In this document: positions 1 to 7,938 of the stretch, piece after piece
Layout: every line of letters begins with the position of its first letter
How positions within the stretch are numbered: the stretch's first letter is position 1
Source: JAZOTK01 sp045534775
GTDB lineage: Bacteria > Bacillota > Clostridia > RUG12999
Reading direction: 5' to 3'
NCBI GenBank assembly: GCA_045534775.1
Contig: JAZSKI010000008.1
Location: forward strand, 6,711-70,710
DNA: 64,000 nt
Made by a program: the position numbers and the translations under genes
The notes under the pieces: model-generated
Database searches by the model: none
Told to the model about the DNA's origin: nothing
Seen by the model: the letters and a program-made list of their open reading frames with translations, nothing else

Positions 1-1
1 T

Positions 2-226
2 ACACCTATTACCCTCTGTAACTTCCTCTTAGGCCCTAACGCAATCCTGCCTACAGGTCAGTTTGCAAAAACCTATTCAAGTGTTTCTGTATTTGACTTT
101 TTAAAACGTTCGTCGGTAGGCTATGCAACCAAAGCAGGCTTTGAGGCTGTTCGTGAAAAGGCGGCACTCTTTGCAACGGTAGAGGGCTTTGATTCTCACG
201 CACTTGCAGTAAAAGACAGAAAATAA
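2..226 (+). CDS. Histidinol dehydrogenase family protein, C-terminal end only
   Basis: Only the last 74 residues are inside the window; the reading frame is open from base 2. The segment matches the C-terminus of the HisD family, with GPNAILPT near residue 10 and GFDSHALAV near the end, where the histidine is the family's conserved C-terminal Zn-ligand position. HisD oxidises L-histidinol to histidine. The usual GPNHVLPT motif has Ala in place of His here, which is uncommon, and the next gene is an equally divergent HisB-like protein. It may therefore be a paralogue rather than the true HisD. It ends 21 bp before the next start, as in an operon. Confidence 0.75.
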   Translation, partial: TPITLCNFLLGPNAILPTGQFAKTYSSVSVFDFLKRSSVGYATKAGFEAVREKAALFATVEGFDSHALAVKDRK

Positions 227-247
227 TCAGAAAGCGAGGTAACCGGA

Positions 248-865
248 ATGATAAAGATTACCAGAAAAACAACGGAATCCCTTATTACAGTAACCGTATC
301 GGAAGGACCGGTGGCGGCGGATTACAGAACAAAGATAAACACTCCGCACCCTTTTCTGTCACATATGATTGAACATATTGTATGGAGAAGTGGTCTCAAT
401 ATTACTACAGAGGTGAAGCTCGGCGAATTTTTCCTTATGCACGTGGTGTGCGAGGATTTGGGTATTACTCTGGGTAAGGCACTGGCTGAATACGCTGAAG
501 AAAATACGGCAAATGGTATATACGGCTTCGGCGACGGTATGGGAATTATTGATGAAGCAAGAGCCGTTGCGGCAGTCAGCTTTGAAAACAGGGCATATTT
601 TGATATGAGCGCAGATTTTATGCCCGCTGAAACAGAGGGCATGAACAGCGAAGACCTGCAGACCTTTTTGGAGGGTATGGCACAAGGTGCCCGTATGACT
701 CTCCAGATAGACCTGCAACGCGGTGTAAACGGTCACCATATCTGGGAAGCGATTTACCGCGGAGTAGGACTTGCAATAGGAAGAGCCTTCAGCCCTGATG
801 AAAAGCGTAAGGGGATGACGGCAGGCGTTGCGGGCAATATTGAATTTACCGTGGAGAAAAATTAA
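248..865 (+). CDS. Imidazoleglycerol-phosphate dehydratase (HisB) family protein, divergent
   Basis: The 205-residue protein has the length and layout of the Mn-dependent dehydratase HisB, which makes imidazole acetol phosphate in histidine synthesis. NTPHPFLSHM (residues 31-40) and NGHHIWEA (161-168) fit the family. The first metal motif, normally HHTVED, reads HVVCED (65-70), so the second His is Val. The TLHI motif reads TLQI (151-154). Both changes fall on positions that are metal ligands in known enzymes, so classical activity is doubtful. The start ATG follows a GAGGTAACCGG ribosome site. The stop overlaps the next ATG (TAATG), which indicates coupled translation with the HAD gene. Confidence 0.75.
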   Translation: MIKITRKTTESLITVTVSEGPVAADYRTKINTPHPFLSHMIEHIVWRSGLNITTEVKLGEFFLMHVVCEDLGITLGKALAEYAEENTANGIYGFGDGMGIIDEARAVAAVSFENRAYFDMSADFMPAETEGMNSEDLQTFLEGMAQGARMTLQIDLQRGVNGHHIWEAIYRGVGLAIGRAFSPDEKRKGMTAGVAGNIEFTVEKN

Positions 866-1875
866 TGAAAAAAAGTAAAATAATTTTCGATATGGATGGA
901 GTTATTACCACAGAACAGCGTTATTGGGACTGTGCGGCCCTGACTGTCTGGGAAATGTATTTCAGCGAAAAGTATTTCGGAACAAAAAAGCTTGATATGA
1001 CCGAGGCACGGTTAAGGGTAAAGGAAATACGTGACTATGTTTTCTGCGGGGACAGGATTATCCATATTATGAAAAATTACGGTGTTAACAGTAACTGGGA
1101 TTTGGCGTATGCCGTATTGGCAGGAATTATCCATATAGGCGGTGCGGATTTTGAGAAGGTCTGCCGACTGTTTGAAGAAAAAAAACTCCGGGCACCGGAA
1201 ATTTATGATTTTGCAAATGAAATTCTCTGTGAGAAGCTTGCCATGGCGGACTGTAGCCGCAGTAGTGAGCTGTGGCAAAAAATAATGTATGTGTTCCAGG
1301 AATGGTACTACGGTGACGAGGCATTTGAGGAGCAGTACGGCTTTTCTGCGACAGCTAAAGGAAAAAAAGGCTTTATGCACGGAGAGATACCGATGTTTTC
1401 GATTCAGGAAACGGAAAATTTATTGAAAACTCTCAGGGATAAAGGGATAATTTTGGGTATAGGCACGGGCAGATGTGCCTATGAAATAGAAACACCCCTT
1501 AAGCTGTGGGGACTTGATAAATATTTTGATAAGAAATCCTGCTGCACCTTTGATATGATGGCGGAGGCTGAAAAAAAGCAGGGGATATTTCTTTCAAAAC
1601 CCCACCCTTATACTTTTTTAAAAGCGGCGTTCGGTAATGAATATACTGATGAGCAGCTAATCCGCGGCGAATATGATGACACCTGCGTAAAAGAAATTTT
1701 AATCGTAGGAGATGCGGGGACGGATTTGTTTGCCGCCAAGGCGATGAAAGCGGATTTTGCCGCTGTTCTCACCGGCGTGTCGGGGAAAAAGGCAGAAGCT
1801 TTTTTTAAGGAAAACAATTCGGAGCTGATTTTGGAAAATGTGCTGAAATTAGCGGAAAGGATTGAAAATGATTAA
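865..1875 (+). CDS. HAD-superfamily hydrolase
   Basis: A 336-residue HAD phosphatase-like protein. Motif I is FDMDGVIT (residues 8-15) with both Asp residues, motif II is the Thr in GIGTGR (about 193-198), and motif IV is IVGDAGTD (about 281-288). A large helical cap occupies roughly residues 30-170, bigger than in most subfamily I enzymes. The substrate cannot be told from sequence. A histidinol-phosphate or related sugar-phosphate role is possible given the HisD/HisB-like neighbours, but that is inference. It shares one base with the upstream gene and overlaps the downstream start by 8 bp, so the four genes are clearly co-translated. Confidence 0.8.
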   Translation: MKKSKIIFDMDGVITTEQRYWDCAALTVWEMYFSEKYFGTKKLDMTEARLRVKEIRDYVFCGDRIIHIMKNYGVNSNWDLAYAVLAGIIHIGGADFEKVCRLFEEKKLRAPEIYDFANEILCEKLAMADCSRSSELWQKIMYVFQEWYYGDEAFEEQYGFSATAKGKKGFMHGEIPMFSIQETENLLKTLRDKGIILGIGTGRCAYEIETPLKLWGLDKYFDKKSCCTFDMMAEAEKKQGIFLSKPHPYTFLKAAFGNEYTDEQLIRGEYDDTCVKEILIVGDAGTDLFAAKAMKADFAAVLTGVSGKKAEAFFKENNSELILENVLKLAERIEND

Positions 1876-2392
1876 TATCACAACTCCTTTTACAAGGGAC
1901 GATGCCCTAAGGCTTCGGGCGGGGGATACGGTCTTGATTTCGGGAACCGTATATACCGCCAGAGATGCGGCTCATAAAAAAATGACCGAGGCACTTGCAA
2001 GAGGCGAAAAACTACCCTTTGATATAGAAAATCAAATCATATATTACGTAGGACCTTGCCCTGCAAAGCCGGGCGAAATAATAGGCTCCTGCGGACCGAC
2101 AACCAGCGGCAGAATGGATGCTTATGCACCTGCCTTGATTGAGCTGGGGCTGACGGGAATGATAGGCAAGGGTGAGAGAACACCTCAGGTCTATGAAGCA
2201 ATGAAAAAGCATAAGGCAATATATTTCGGTGCAACCGGCGGCGCAGGCGCTCTGCTTGCCGGAAGCGTAAAATCCGTAACAGAAATAGCCTATCCGGAGC
2301 TTTTATCAGAAAGCATAAAAAAGCTTGAGGTAGAAAATTTTCCCGTAGTAGTAATAGGTGACTGCTATGGCGGGAATATGTATATAAGATAA
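1868..2392 (+). CDS. Fe-S hydro-lyase beta subunit (fumarase / tartrate dehydratase type)
   Basis: About 174 residues matching the C-terminal (beta) domain of class I fumarases and L(+)-tartrate dehydratase: SGTVYTARDAAHK near residue 25, YYVGPCPAKPG, GSCGPTTSGRMD, and MIGKG. In two-subunit enzymes this chain pairs with an alpha subunit that carries the 4Fe-4S cluster and hydrates fumarate or a related acid. No alpha subunit is next to it; it could lie upstream of the window. ATG 1868 was chosen over TTG 1862 because it is the better initiator and keeps the usual N-terminus. It ends just before a strong shared terminator. Confidence 0.85.
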   Translation: MINITTPFTRDDALRLRAGDTVLISGTVYTARDAAHKKMTEALARGEKLPFDIENQIIYYVGPCPAKPGEIIGSCGPTTSGRMDAYAPALIELGLTGMIGKGERTPQVYEAMKKHKAIYFGATGGAGALLAGSVKSVTEIAYPELLSESIKKLEVENFPVVVIGDCYGGNMYIR

Positions 2393-2395
2393 TAA

Positions 2396-2426
2396 ACAGG
2401 CGTGGTTTAAACACCGCGCCTGTTTT
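2396..2426. terminator. Bidirectional terminator between convergent genes
   Basis: Inverted repeat ACAGGCG(T)GGT / ACC(G)CGCCTGT around a short loop, followed on the plus strand by TTTTT. It sits between the ends of the fumarase-type gene and ilvE and can serve both. Confidence 0.8.
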
Positions 2427-2438
2427 TGGTTTTATAAA

Positions 2439-3503
2439 TTATTTTACTTCAATAGTCCAGCCAAAGGTGTCTTCAACCTTGCCGGATTGAATTCCTGTTA
2501 CGGCATCGTAGATTTTCTGGCTTACTTCGCCGATTTTACCGCCACCGATGTCCATAACATCGTCGCGGTATCTCAGCTTGCCTACGGGAGAAATAACAGC
2601 CGCTGTACCTGTGCCGAACACTTCTTCAAGAGCACCCGTCTTCTGAGCTTCAAGAAGCTCATCAACGGAAACCTTTCTTTCTTCTACGTCAAAGCCCCAG
2701 CTCTTGCAAAGCTCAATTACGGAATTACGGGTAATACCGGGAAGAATACTGCCGTTAAGCATAGGAGTTACAATTTTGCCGTTTATTTTGAAAAAGATGT
2801 TCATAGCGCCAACTTCTTCAATATATTTTCTTTCAACACCGTCAAGCCACAGTACCTGTGAATAGCCGTCATCGTGAGCCTTAACCTGACCTGCGAGAGA
2901 AGCCGCGTAGTTACCGCCTGTTTTTGCAAAGCCCATACCGCCTCTTACGGCTCTTACATACTCGTCCTCAATCCAGATTGCAACGGGAGCAAGTCCACTT
3001 GCATAGTAAGCACCGCTGGGAGAAAGTATTATTATAAACAGGTAGGTTTTTGAAGGAGCAACTCCTAAAAATTCATCGGTAGCGATGATAAAGGGTCTTA
3101 TGTAAAGGGATGTGCCGGGAGCTGTAGGAATCCAATCGGCATCCTCCTTAACGATTGCCTTTACTGCTTCTACAAAATCTTCCTCAGGAAGCTCGGGGAT
3201 ACAAAGTCTTTTGTTGGTAGCGTTGGTACGCTTTGCATTCATATCGGGTCTGAAAAGACGAACCTTGCCGTCATCACCGCGATATGCCTTAAGACCTTCA
3301 AACATTTCCTGACCGTAGTGAAAAACCATAGCGGCGGGAGCAAGAGAAAGATTTTCGTAAGGAACGATTCTCGCATCGTGCCAGCCCTTGCCTTCGGTGT
3401 AATTCATCATAAACATATGGTCGGTGAATATCTTACCGAAGCCTAAATTTGACTGGTCCGGCTTCTGCCGGGGGGTTGTTGTGCGTGTAATTTTAATTTC
3501 CAT
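2439..3503 (-). CDS. ilvE: Branched-chain amino acid aminotransferase
   Basis: A 354-residue PLP class IV aminotransferase of the long BCAT type (about 350-360 residues). It transfers the amino group between glutamate and the keto acids of leucine, isoleucine and valine. HYGQEMFEGLKAY, RLFRPDMNAKR and GFAKTGGNYAASL (containing the PLP lysine) are clear, as is FGTGTAAVISP near the C-terminus. ATG 3503 gives the standard MEIKI N-terminus; a TTG nine bases upstream at 3512 is closer to an AAAGG site and cannot be excluded. The gene stands alone, convergent to the fumarase operon. The leader contains a GCCTGC/GCAGGC pair of unknown meaning. Confidence 0.93.
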   Translation of the reverse strand: MEIKITRTTTPRQKPDQSNLGFGKIFTDHMFMMNYTEGKGWHDARIVPYENLSLAPAAMVFHYGQEMFEGLKAYRGDDGKVRLFRPDMNAKRTNATNKRLCIPELPEEDFVEAVKAIVKEDADWIPTAPGTSLYIRPFIIATDEFLGVAPSKTYLFIIILSPSGAYYASGLAPVAIWIEDEYVRAVRGGMGFAKTGGNYAASLAGQVKAHDDGYSQVLWLDGVERKYIEEVGAMNIFFKINGKIVTPMLNGSILPGITRNSVIELCKSWGFDVEERKVSVDELLEAQKTGALEEVFGTGTAAVISPVGKLRYRDDVMDIGGGKIGEVSQKIYDAVTGIQSGKVEDTFGWTIEVK

Positions 3504-3648
3504 TTTAATCAATAAGCCTTTCTGCCTGCTGAATTTTACAGAGGACCGCCGCAGGCGTGCGATTATTTATTTCTTTAATTATATACCAATTATTTAAAAA
3601 AATCAATAGCAAATTTATATATTTAACAAAAATTTAATAAAAAAACAG

Positions 3649-3677
3649 TTGAAAATTTTAAAATAATGTGATATATT
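3649..3677 (+). promoter_or_regulatory. Sigma-A-type promoter
   Basis: TTGAAA, 17-bp spacer, TATATT, upstream of the glycosyltransferase gene in an AT-rich stretch. Confidence 0.65.
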
Positions 3678-3721
3678 ATATGTATAAAATGTAAAAATCA
3701 TTGCGGAAAGGGTGCGATTTG

Positions 3722-4822
3722 ATGAACGTGCTGTTTTTGACAATATCCACGGGGCAGGGACATACGAGCTGCGGAAAGGCCATTGAAGGGTGTCTTAAAA
3801 AAGAAGGAGTCCACACATATTTTCTTGATGTGTACGGCTATATTCACCCGCTTCTCAGTAAGTCAATATCGGATATTTATCTTTTTGCATCGGGGAAAAC
3901 CCCTAAGCTGTACGGCAGGTATTATGACCGCGAGGATTCCGGTAAAAGTAAAATAATTAATGTCGTTTCAAATTTTAACAAAGCCATAAAAAATAAAATC
4001 AGAAAATTTATTATTGCCAACAGAATTGATGTGGTGGTATGCACTCATTTGTTTGCGGGGCAGATAATGACGATGCTGAATGAAGAGGTGGATGTTTTGA
4101 CCGTCGGAATAGTGACGGATTATACAATTCATCCCAAGTGGGAAACCACAGAGATGGATTATTATGTGCTGGCAGATAAAAGTCTTGGGCATCTGGCTGT
4201 GAAAAAGGGAATATCGGAAGAAAAGCTGATACCCTGCGGAATACCTGTTGATATGAAGTTTGCGAGGAAAAATGATAAAGCCCGTACACGTGAAAAATTA
4301 GGTTTTGGTGATGGAAATCTGATTTTTGTTATGATGGGAAGTATGGGTTACGGCAACATCAGCAATATCATAAACGAAATAGAAGAAAGCGGGATTGATG
4401 CGGAGGTAGCTGTCGTATGCGGCAATAATGCCGCAGCAAAAGCTATTGTTGATGAAAATCCCCACAGGCTTAAGTTTCACTCCTACGGCTTCGTTGATAA
4501 TGTAGATGAGTTTATGGATGCGGCTGACTGTATTGTAACAAAACCGGGAGGGCTCAGCGTTACAGAAAGTCTGGCAAAGGAGCTTCCTATGATATTTGTT
4601 GACCCTATACCGGGACAGGAAGACAGAAATGTGGAGTTTCTGGTTAATAACGGAGTGGGGCTTGCCGTGTCAAAGTCCTATACCCTTTCCAGTGCCCTTA
4701 ATTTGTTTTTCGGGGATGATATTCGCCGCAGTGAAATTATCCGGGCAATAAAACGTCTTTCAAAGCCCGGTGCCGCAGAGGAAATCAGCGAGTTTATAAT
4801 TAAGGCGGTGAAGAAGGTATGA
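3722..4822 (+). CDS. MGDG synthase / UgtP-type glycosyltransferase
   Basis: A 366-residue GT28-family enzyme resembling monogalactosyldiacylglycerol synthase and the processive diacylglycerol glucosyltransferase UgtP. These add sugars from UDP-sugar to diacylglycerol at the cytoplasmic membrane, forming glycolipids and the lipoteichoic acid anchor. The N-terminal TISTGQGHTSCGKAI (about 7-21) is the acceptor-side motif; TKPGGLSVTESLA (about 279-291) is the donor-binding motif. ATG 3722 is used because GGAAAGGG lies about 9 bases before it; the TTG at 3701 lies within or before that site. It overlaps the next gene by 4 bp (ATGA). Confidence 0.88.
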   Translation: MNVLFLTISTGQGHTSCGKAIEGCLKKEGVHTYFLDVYGYIHPLLSKSISDIYLFASGKTPKLYGRYYDREDSGKSKIINVVSNFNKAIKNKIRKFIIANRIDVVVCTHLFAGQIMTMLNEEVDVLTVGIVTDYTIHPKWETTEMDYYVLADKSLGHLAVKKGISEEKLIPCGIPVDMKFARKNDKARTREKLGFGDGNLIFVMMGSMGYGNISNIINEIEESGIDAEVAVVCGNNAAAKAIVDENPHRLKFHSYGFVDNVDEFMDAADCIVTKPGGLSVTESLAKELPMIFVDPIPGQEDRNVEFLVNNGVGLAVSKSYTLSSALNLFFGDDIRRSEIIRAIKRLSKPGAAEEISEFIIKAVKKV

Positions 4823-5355
4823 AAAAACGGATAATATGGATTGCCGTCATAGCTTTAGTATTAGTAGGTGCGTTTTTCATAGGGAAATACATAGTAATAG
4901 ATTATGTTTTTGATAAATACATATTAGAAAATACACTATCGGCAATGAAGGATACAGCACCTGCGACAACGCTTCCCCCTGAGGTTGAGGCAACGCCTGA
5001 GGCTGAGCTGCAGGAAACCACAGAACCGCAAGAAACCGCCGCACCGAAGAAAAAGGTGGATAATATGACAACCGGAGAGGTGGCGGCTGTTGTAGCGCAA
5101 ACGCCTGAGTTGATACGAAAGCTGGAATCGATAGTGTCTCATGCGGACAAAGAGAGGGTTATGAGTATAGCACTTTCAAATTTCACCAAGGATGAGATAG
5201 CTCATTATTCATCTAAAGTAGCCGGCGGAATGACACCGGCACTTAAAAGTGAGCTTATGAATGTGGCACGTAGCCGGCTGACTTCGGCACAATGGAGCGA
5301 ATGTCTTAATATTTTTTCAAAATATGTGGAACAACTCAAACCCTATATGGAGTGA
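4819..5355 (+). CDS. Membrane-anchored protein of unknown function
   Basis: 178 residues, family not recognised. One hydrophobic segment (about 5-27) with Lys/Arg before it predicts a signal anchor with most of the chain outside. Residues 48-75 are a Thr/Pro/Glu/Ala-rich linker. Residues 80-178 look like a compact helical domain. Its start overlaps the stop of the glycosyltransferase gene, so the two are translated together and may act together at the membrane; that is inference. No Cys lipobox is visible. Confidence 0.75.
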   Translation: MKKRIIWIAVIALVLVGAFFIGKYIVIDYVFDKYILENTLSAMKDTAPATTLPPEVEATPEAELQETTEPQETAAPKKKVDNMTTGEVAAVVAQTPELIRKLESIVSHADKERVMSIALSNFTKDEIAHYSSKVAGGMTPALKSELMNVARSRLTSAQWSECLNIFSKYVEQLKPYME

Positions 5356-5433
5356 AAAATTTTATAATTTGCAATGTATCAGAAGTTGAAACATAAAAAA
5401 ATTAAAAAAAAATAAAAAAAATCGAATTTCCTA

Positions 5434-5462
5434 TTGATTATTTCAAAAAAGTGTGGTATAAT
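5434..5462 (+). promoter_or_regulatory. Sigma-A-type promoter
   Basis: TTGATT, 17-bp spacer, consensus TATAAT, 40 bp before the SLH-protein start; a strong-looking promoter for a surface protein. Confidence 0.75.
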
Positions 5463-5502
5463 TATTGTACCTATAAATAAAATTTCAATGAGGTGAAGTA
5501 AA

Positions 5503-7326
5503 ATGAAAAGAACAATCAGTCTATTTTTGACGATGTGTGTAGTTGTAATGGGGATGTCTTTTGCATCAGTTTCGGCTGCAACTACTCCGGGAAATGAGCA
5601 GCTTTTGTTGGTGGATGCTATAGCATGGAACGATACTGCACGTAACGATTTGGCGGCGCAGCTCAACATTCTTTCAGCAACCGGTGCAACAACGGCGGAT
5701 GTAACAGCCGGTATGGTAACTGCAGTTCAGGCGCTTGTAGCTGCTAACGGTACATCAACGGCTGTTCAGAGCATGGATGATGCGGCTGTAAGAGATGCAC
5801 TTGAGAGCTTTGTTACGGCTAACAGAGATTCCAAGTTGATTTATGCAAAACGTGAGCTTCCTAAGGGTTATGTTGCAACAGCTGTACCTGCGGACATTGC
5901 TGCAATAGCGGCTACGCTCAACGAAGAGGTAACAGGCGATGCAGCAAATGACAACGGTACGAAGTTTGTAATCCAGTTCCTCCGTGAAGCTACGCTTATT
6001 AACTATGCAATGGTATTGCCTGCAGTGCCTGAGTCAGCAGCCTTAGGTTACTACAGCGAAGAAGGTTCAAGAATTGATTTTGAATTTACTAACGATGTTC
6101 CTCCTGCTGTAAAGAGTATTGTTGTTGGCAGAGTAAGCAATCTTATAAAAATGTTCGGCGCTCTTATGACATCAATAGGTGCACAAGCCGGCGATTCTGA
6201 TGAAGAAATTTTTGAAATGTTTGTAAACTATGCTGAGACAGCTATTAACGGAACAGGCGAAGAGCTGGCGTTCTATGAATATGTAATAAGCCACAACCCC
6301 AACTATAATGATTTGAACGGTACAATTATAGAAGATGGCGGTTCTCCTATTACTGCAGACGATGTTAGTCTGGTTATCCTTACATACGAAGCGGCTGCTA
6401 TTGGCGGCGGCGGAAGCTACCTGCCCGAAACAGAGCAGAAGGTATATAATGTAACCTTTGATGCAGGCGAGCTCGGTACTTTGGTAGGCAGTGCAAGTGC
6501 ACAGGTTGCAGAAGGCGGAAGAGTTACAAGTGCTCCTACTGTTACGGTTGCAGATGAAAAATATGAATTTGCAGGCTGGTCCTTAGACGGAGAAACAGTT
6601 GTGGATGTAACTACCGTAGAAATTGTTGCAGATACAGTATTTAAAGCTGTTTATAAAGAAACAACCGTTGAGCCCGAAAAGCCCACTATGCCCAAATTAA
6701 CAAGCGACCATATTGTATATATGATAGGTGATGACAAGGGCTATTTCAACCCTGAACATCATATTTCAAGAGCAGAAACCGCTATAATCATATACAGACT
6801 TCTGGAAGAACATCCCACAAACATTGTAAAGGGTGCTTTCAGCGATGTAGTGGAAGGTGCATGGTATGAAGAGGCTGTGTATGCTTTGAGTAATTTAGGT
6901 GTACTCAAGGGCTATCACGATGGTACATTCAGACCTGATGCTGATATAACAAGAGCTGAGTTTGCAGCACTTGCAGTAAGATTTACAGATGCTATCGGCA
7001 GCAAATCGTTTATTGACGTATCAAGTGACCACTGGGCAGAGGATTATATTGCAGCTGCTCATGCTGCTGACATTATTCAGGGCTATCCTGACGGTACCTT
7101 CAGACCTGACGAACCGATTTTACGTTCAGAAGCAACATTGATTATGAATGCACTTTTAGGCAGAGAACCTGATAAAAACTTCATTGATCATCACGCTGAA
7201 TTGGTACACTTCCCTGACGTACCCGAAACTTATTGGGATTACTATGATATTATGGAAGCTACCAACGCTCATGATTATAAATTTGATGACAACGGCGTTG
7301 AAAAATGGTTAGCTGACGAGCAGTAA
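5503..7326 (+). CDS. SLH-domain surface protein with InlB B-type repeat
   Basis: A 607-residue secreted protein. It begins with a signal peptide (residues 1-25, ending near VSAA). Residues 30-300 are an Ala/Thr-rich helical region of no recognised family. Residues about 308-385 form a Listeria-Bacteroides (InlB B) repeat ending in FAGWSLDGETV and VFKAVYKE. Three SLH repeats follow: about 405-445 (weak), 450-500 (GYHDGTFRPDADITRAEFAA) and 510-560 (GYPDGTFRPDEPILRSEA). SLH domains bind pyruvylated secondary cell-wall polymers, so this is a cell-surface or S-layer-associated protein. It is monocistronic with a strong promoter and a GAGGTGAAG ribosome site. Confidence 0.88.
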   Translation: MKRTISLFLTMCVVVMGMSFASVSAATTPGNEQLLLVDAIAWNDTARNDLAAQLNILSATGATTADVTAGMVTAVQALVAANGTSTAVQSMDDAAVRDALESFVTANRDSKLIYAKRELPKGYVATAVPADIAAIAATLNEEVTGDAANDNGTKFVIQFLREATLINYAMVLPAVPESAALGYYSEEGSRIDFEFTNDVPPAVKSIVVGRVSNLIKMFGALMTSIGAQAGDSDEEIFEMFVNYAETAINGTGEELAFYEYVISHNPNYNDLNGTIIEDGGSPITADDVSLVILTYEAAAIGGGGSYLPETEQKVYNVTFDAGELGTLVGSASAQVAEGGRVTSAPTVTVADEKYEFAGWSLDGETVVDVTTVEIVADTVFKAVYKETTVEPEKPTMPKLTSDHIVYMIGDDKGYFNPEHHISRAETAIIIYRLLEEHPTNIVKGAFSDVVEGAWYEEAVYALSNLGVLKGYHDGTFRPDADITRAEFAALAVRFTDAIGSKSFIDVSSDHWAEDYIAAAHAADIIQGYPDGTFRPDEPILRSEATLIMNALLGREPDKNFIDHHAELVHFPDVPETYWDYYDIMEATNAHDYKFDDNGVEKWLADEQ

Positions 7327-7357
7327 AATAAAAAAATTAAAAAAATTAAAAAAATGC

Positions 7358-7386
7358 TTGCTATTTGAATAAAAGTGTGATATAAT
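7358..7386 (+). promoter_or_regulatory. Sigma-A-type promoter of the rimP-nusA-infB operon
   Basis: TTGCTA, 17-bp spacer, consensus TATAAT; the first promoter ahead of the long translation-factor operon. Confidence 0.7.
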
Positions 7387-7411
7387 ATTTATATAGTAAG
7401 ATAGTAACGAT

Positions 7412-7440
7412 AAAGAGTGGGTTGACAAAACCCACTCTTT
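7412..7440 (+). promoter_or_regulatory. Leader hairpin before rimP (possible attenuator)
   Basis: A perfect 12-bp stem AAAGAGTGGGTT / AACCCACTCTTT with a 5-base loop. It ends in TTT and lies about 20 bases upstream of the rimP start, between promoter and gene. It looks like an intrinsic terminator or attenuator. In other bacteria nusA operons are autoregulated through leader termination, so this is a plausible NusA-responsive element; that role is inference. Confidence 0.6.
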
Positions 7441-7461
7441 TGCTTGGGCGGAGGTGATTTT

Positions 7462-7917
7462 TTGAATAAGATTGAAAGCGTTGTGCTTGGTTTGGCGGAA
7501 CCGATTGCGGCGGCAGAGGGATGCTATATTTACGATGTGCAGTTTGTCAAGGAAGGAACGAGTAAGTTTCTGCGTGTCTTTGTTGACAGCGATGGTGGCA
7601 TCAACGTAGATGAGTGCGAAAAGATAAGCCGAAGGCTCAGTGATGAGCTGGATAAAAACGATCCTGTTGAAGGCAACTATTTTTTAGAGGTTTCTTCGCC
7701 CGGAATTGAACGCAGGCTGACTCAGGGCTGGCACTACGAGAAATATAATATGTGCGAGGTTGATGTGAGTCTGTATTCTGCCGTAGACGGCAGTAAAAAG
7801 CTGAAAGGTCTTTTGAAAAGCGCGTCCGAAAATGAAATTGTGATTATATGTCCGGATACGGAAATAACACTGGCGAGGAAAAATATTGCAGCGGTTAATC
7901 TGCATTTTGATTTTTAA
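7462..7917 (+). CDS. rimP: Ribosome maturation factor RimP
   Basis: About 151 residues, normal for RimP, which assists 30S subunit maturation. VFVDSDGGINVDECEKISR and the FLEVSSPGIERRL motif mark the N-terminal domain; the C-terminal SH3-like domain follows. The start is TTG 7462, preceded by GGAGGTGA at good spacing; the upstream TTG at 7444 lies ahead of that site and is unlikely. It is the first gene of the conserved rimP-nusA-rnpM-ylxQ-infB-rbfA-nrnA-truB operon. Confidence 0.93.
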   Translation: MNKIESVVLGLAEPIAAAEGCYIYDVQFVKEGTSKFLRVFVDSDGGINVDECEKISRRLSDELDKNDPVEGNYFLEVSSPGIERRLTQGWHYEKYNMCEVDVSLYSAVDGSKKLKGLLKSASENEIVIICPDTEITLARKNIAAVNLHFDF

Positions 7918-7938
7918 ATATTTGAGGGGGACTTAAAA

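Noticed and set aside
3513..3640. T-box or other riboswitch before ilvE
   Set aside because: No T-box sequence (TGGNACC region) or specifier stem can be recognised; only one short GCCTGC/GCAGGC pairing.
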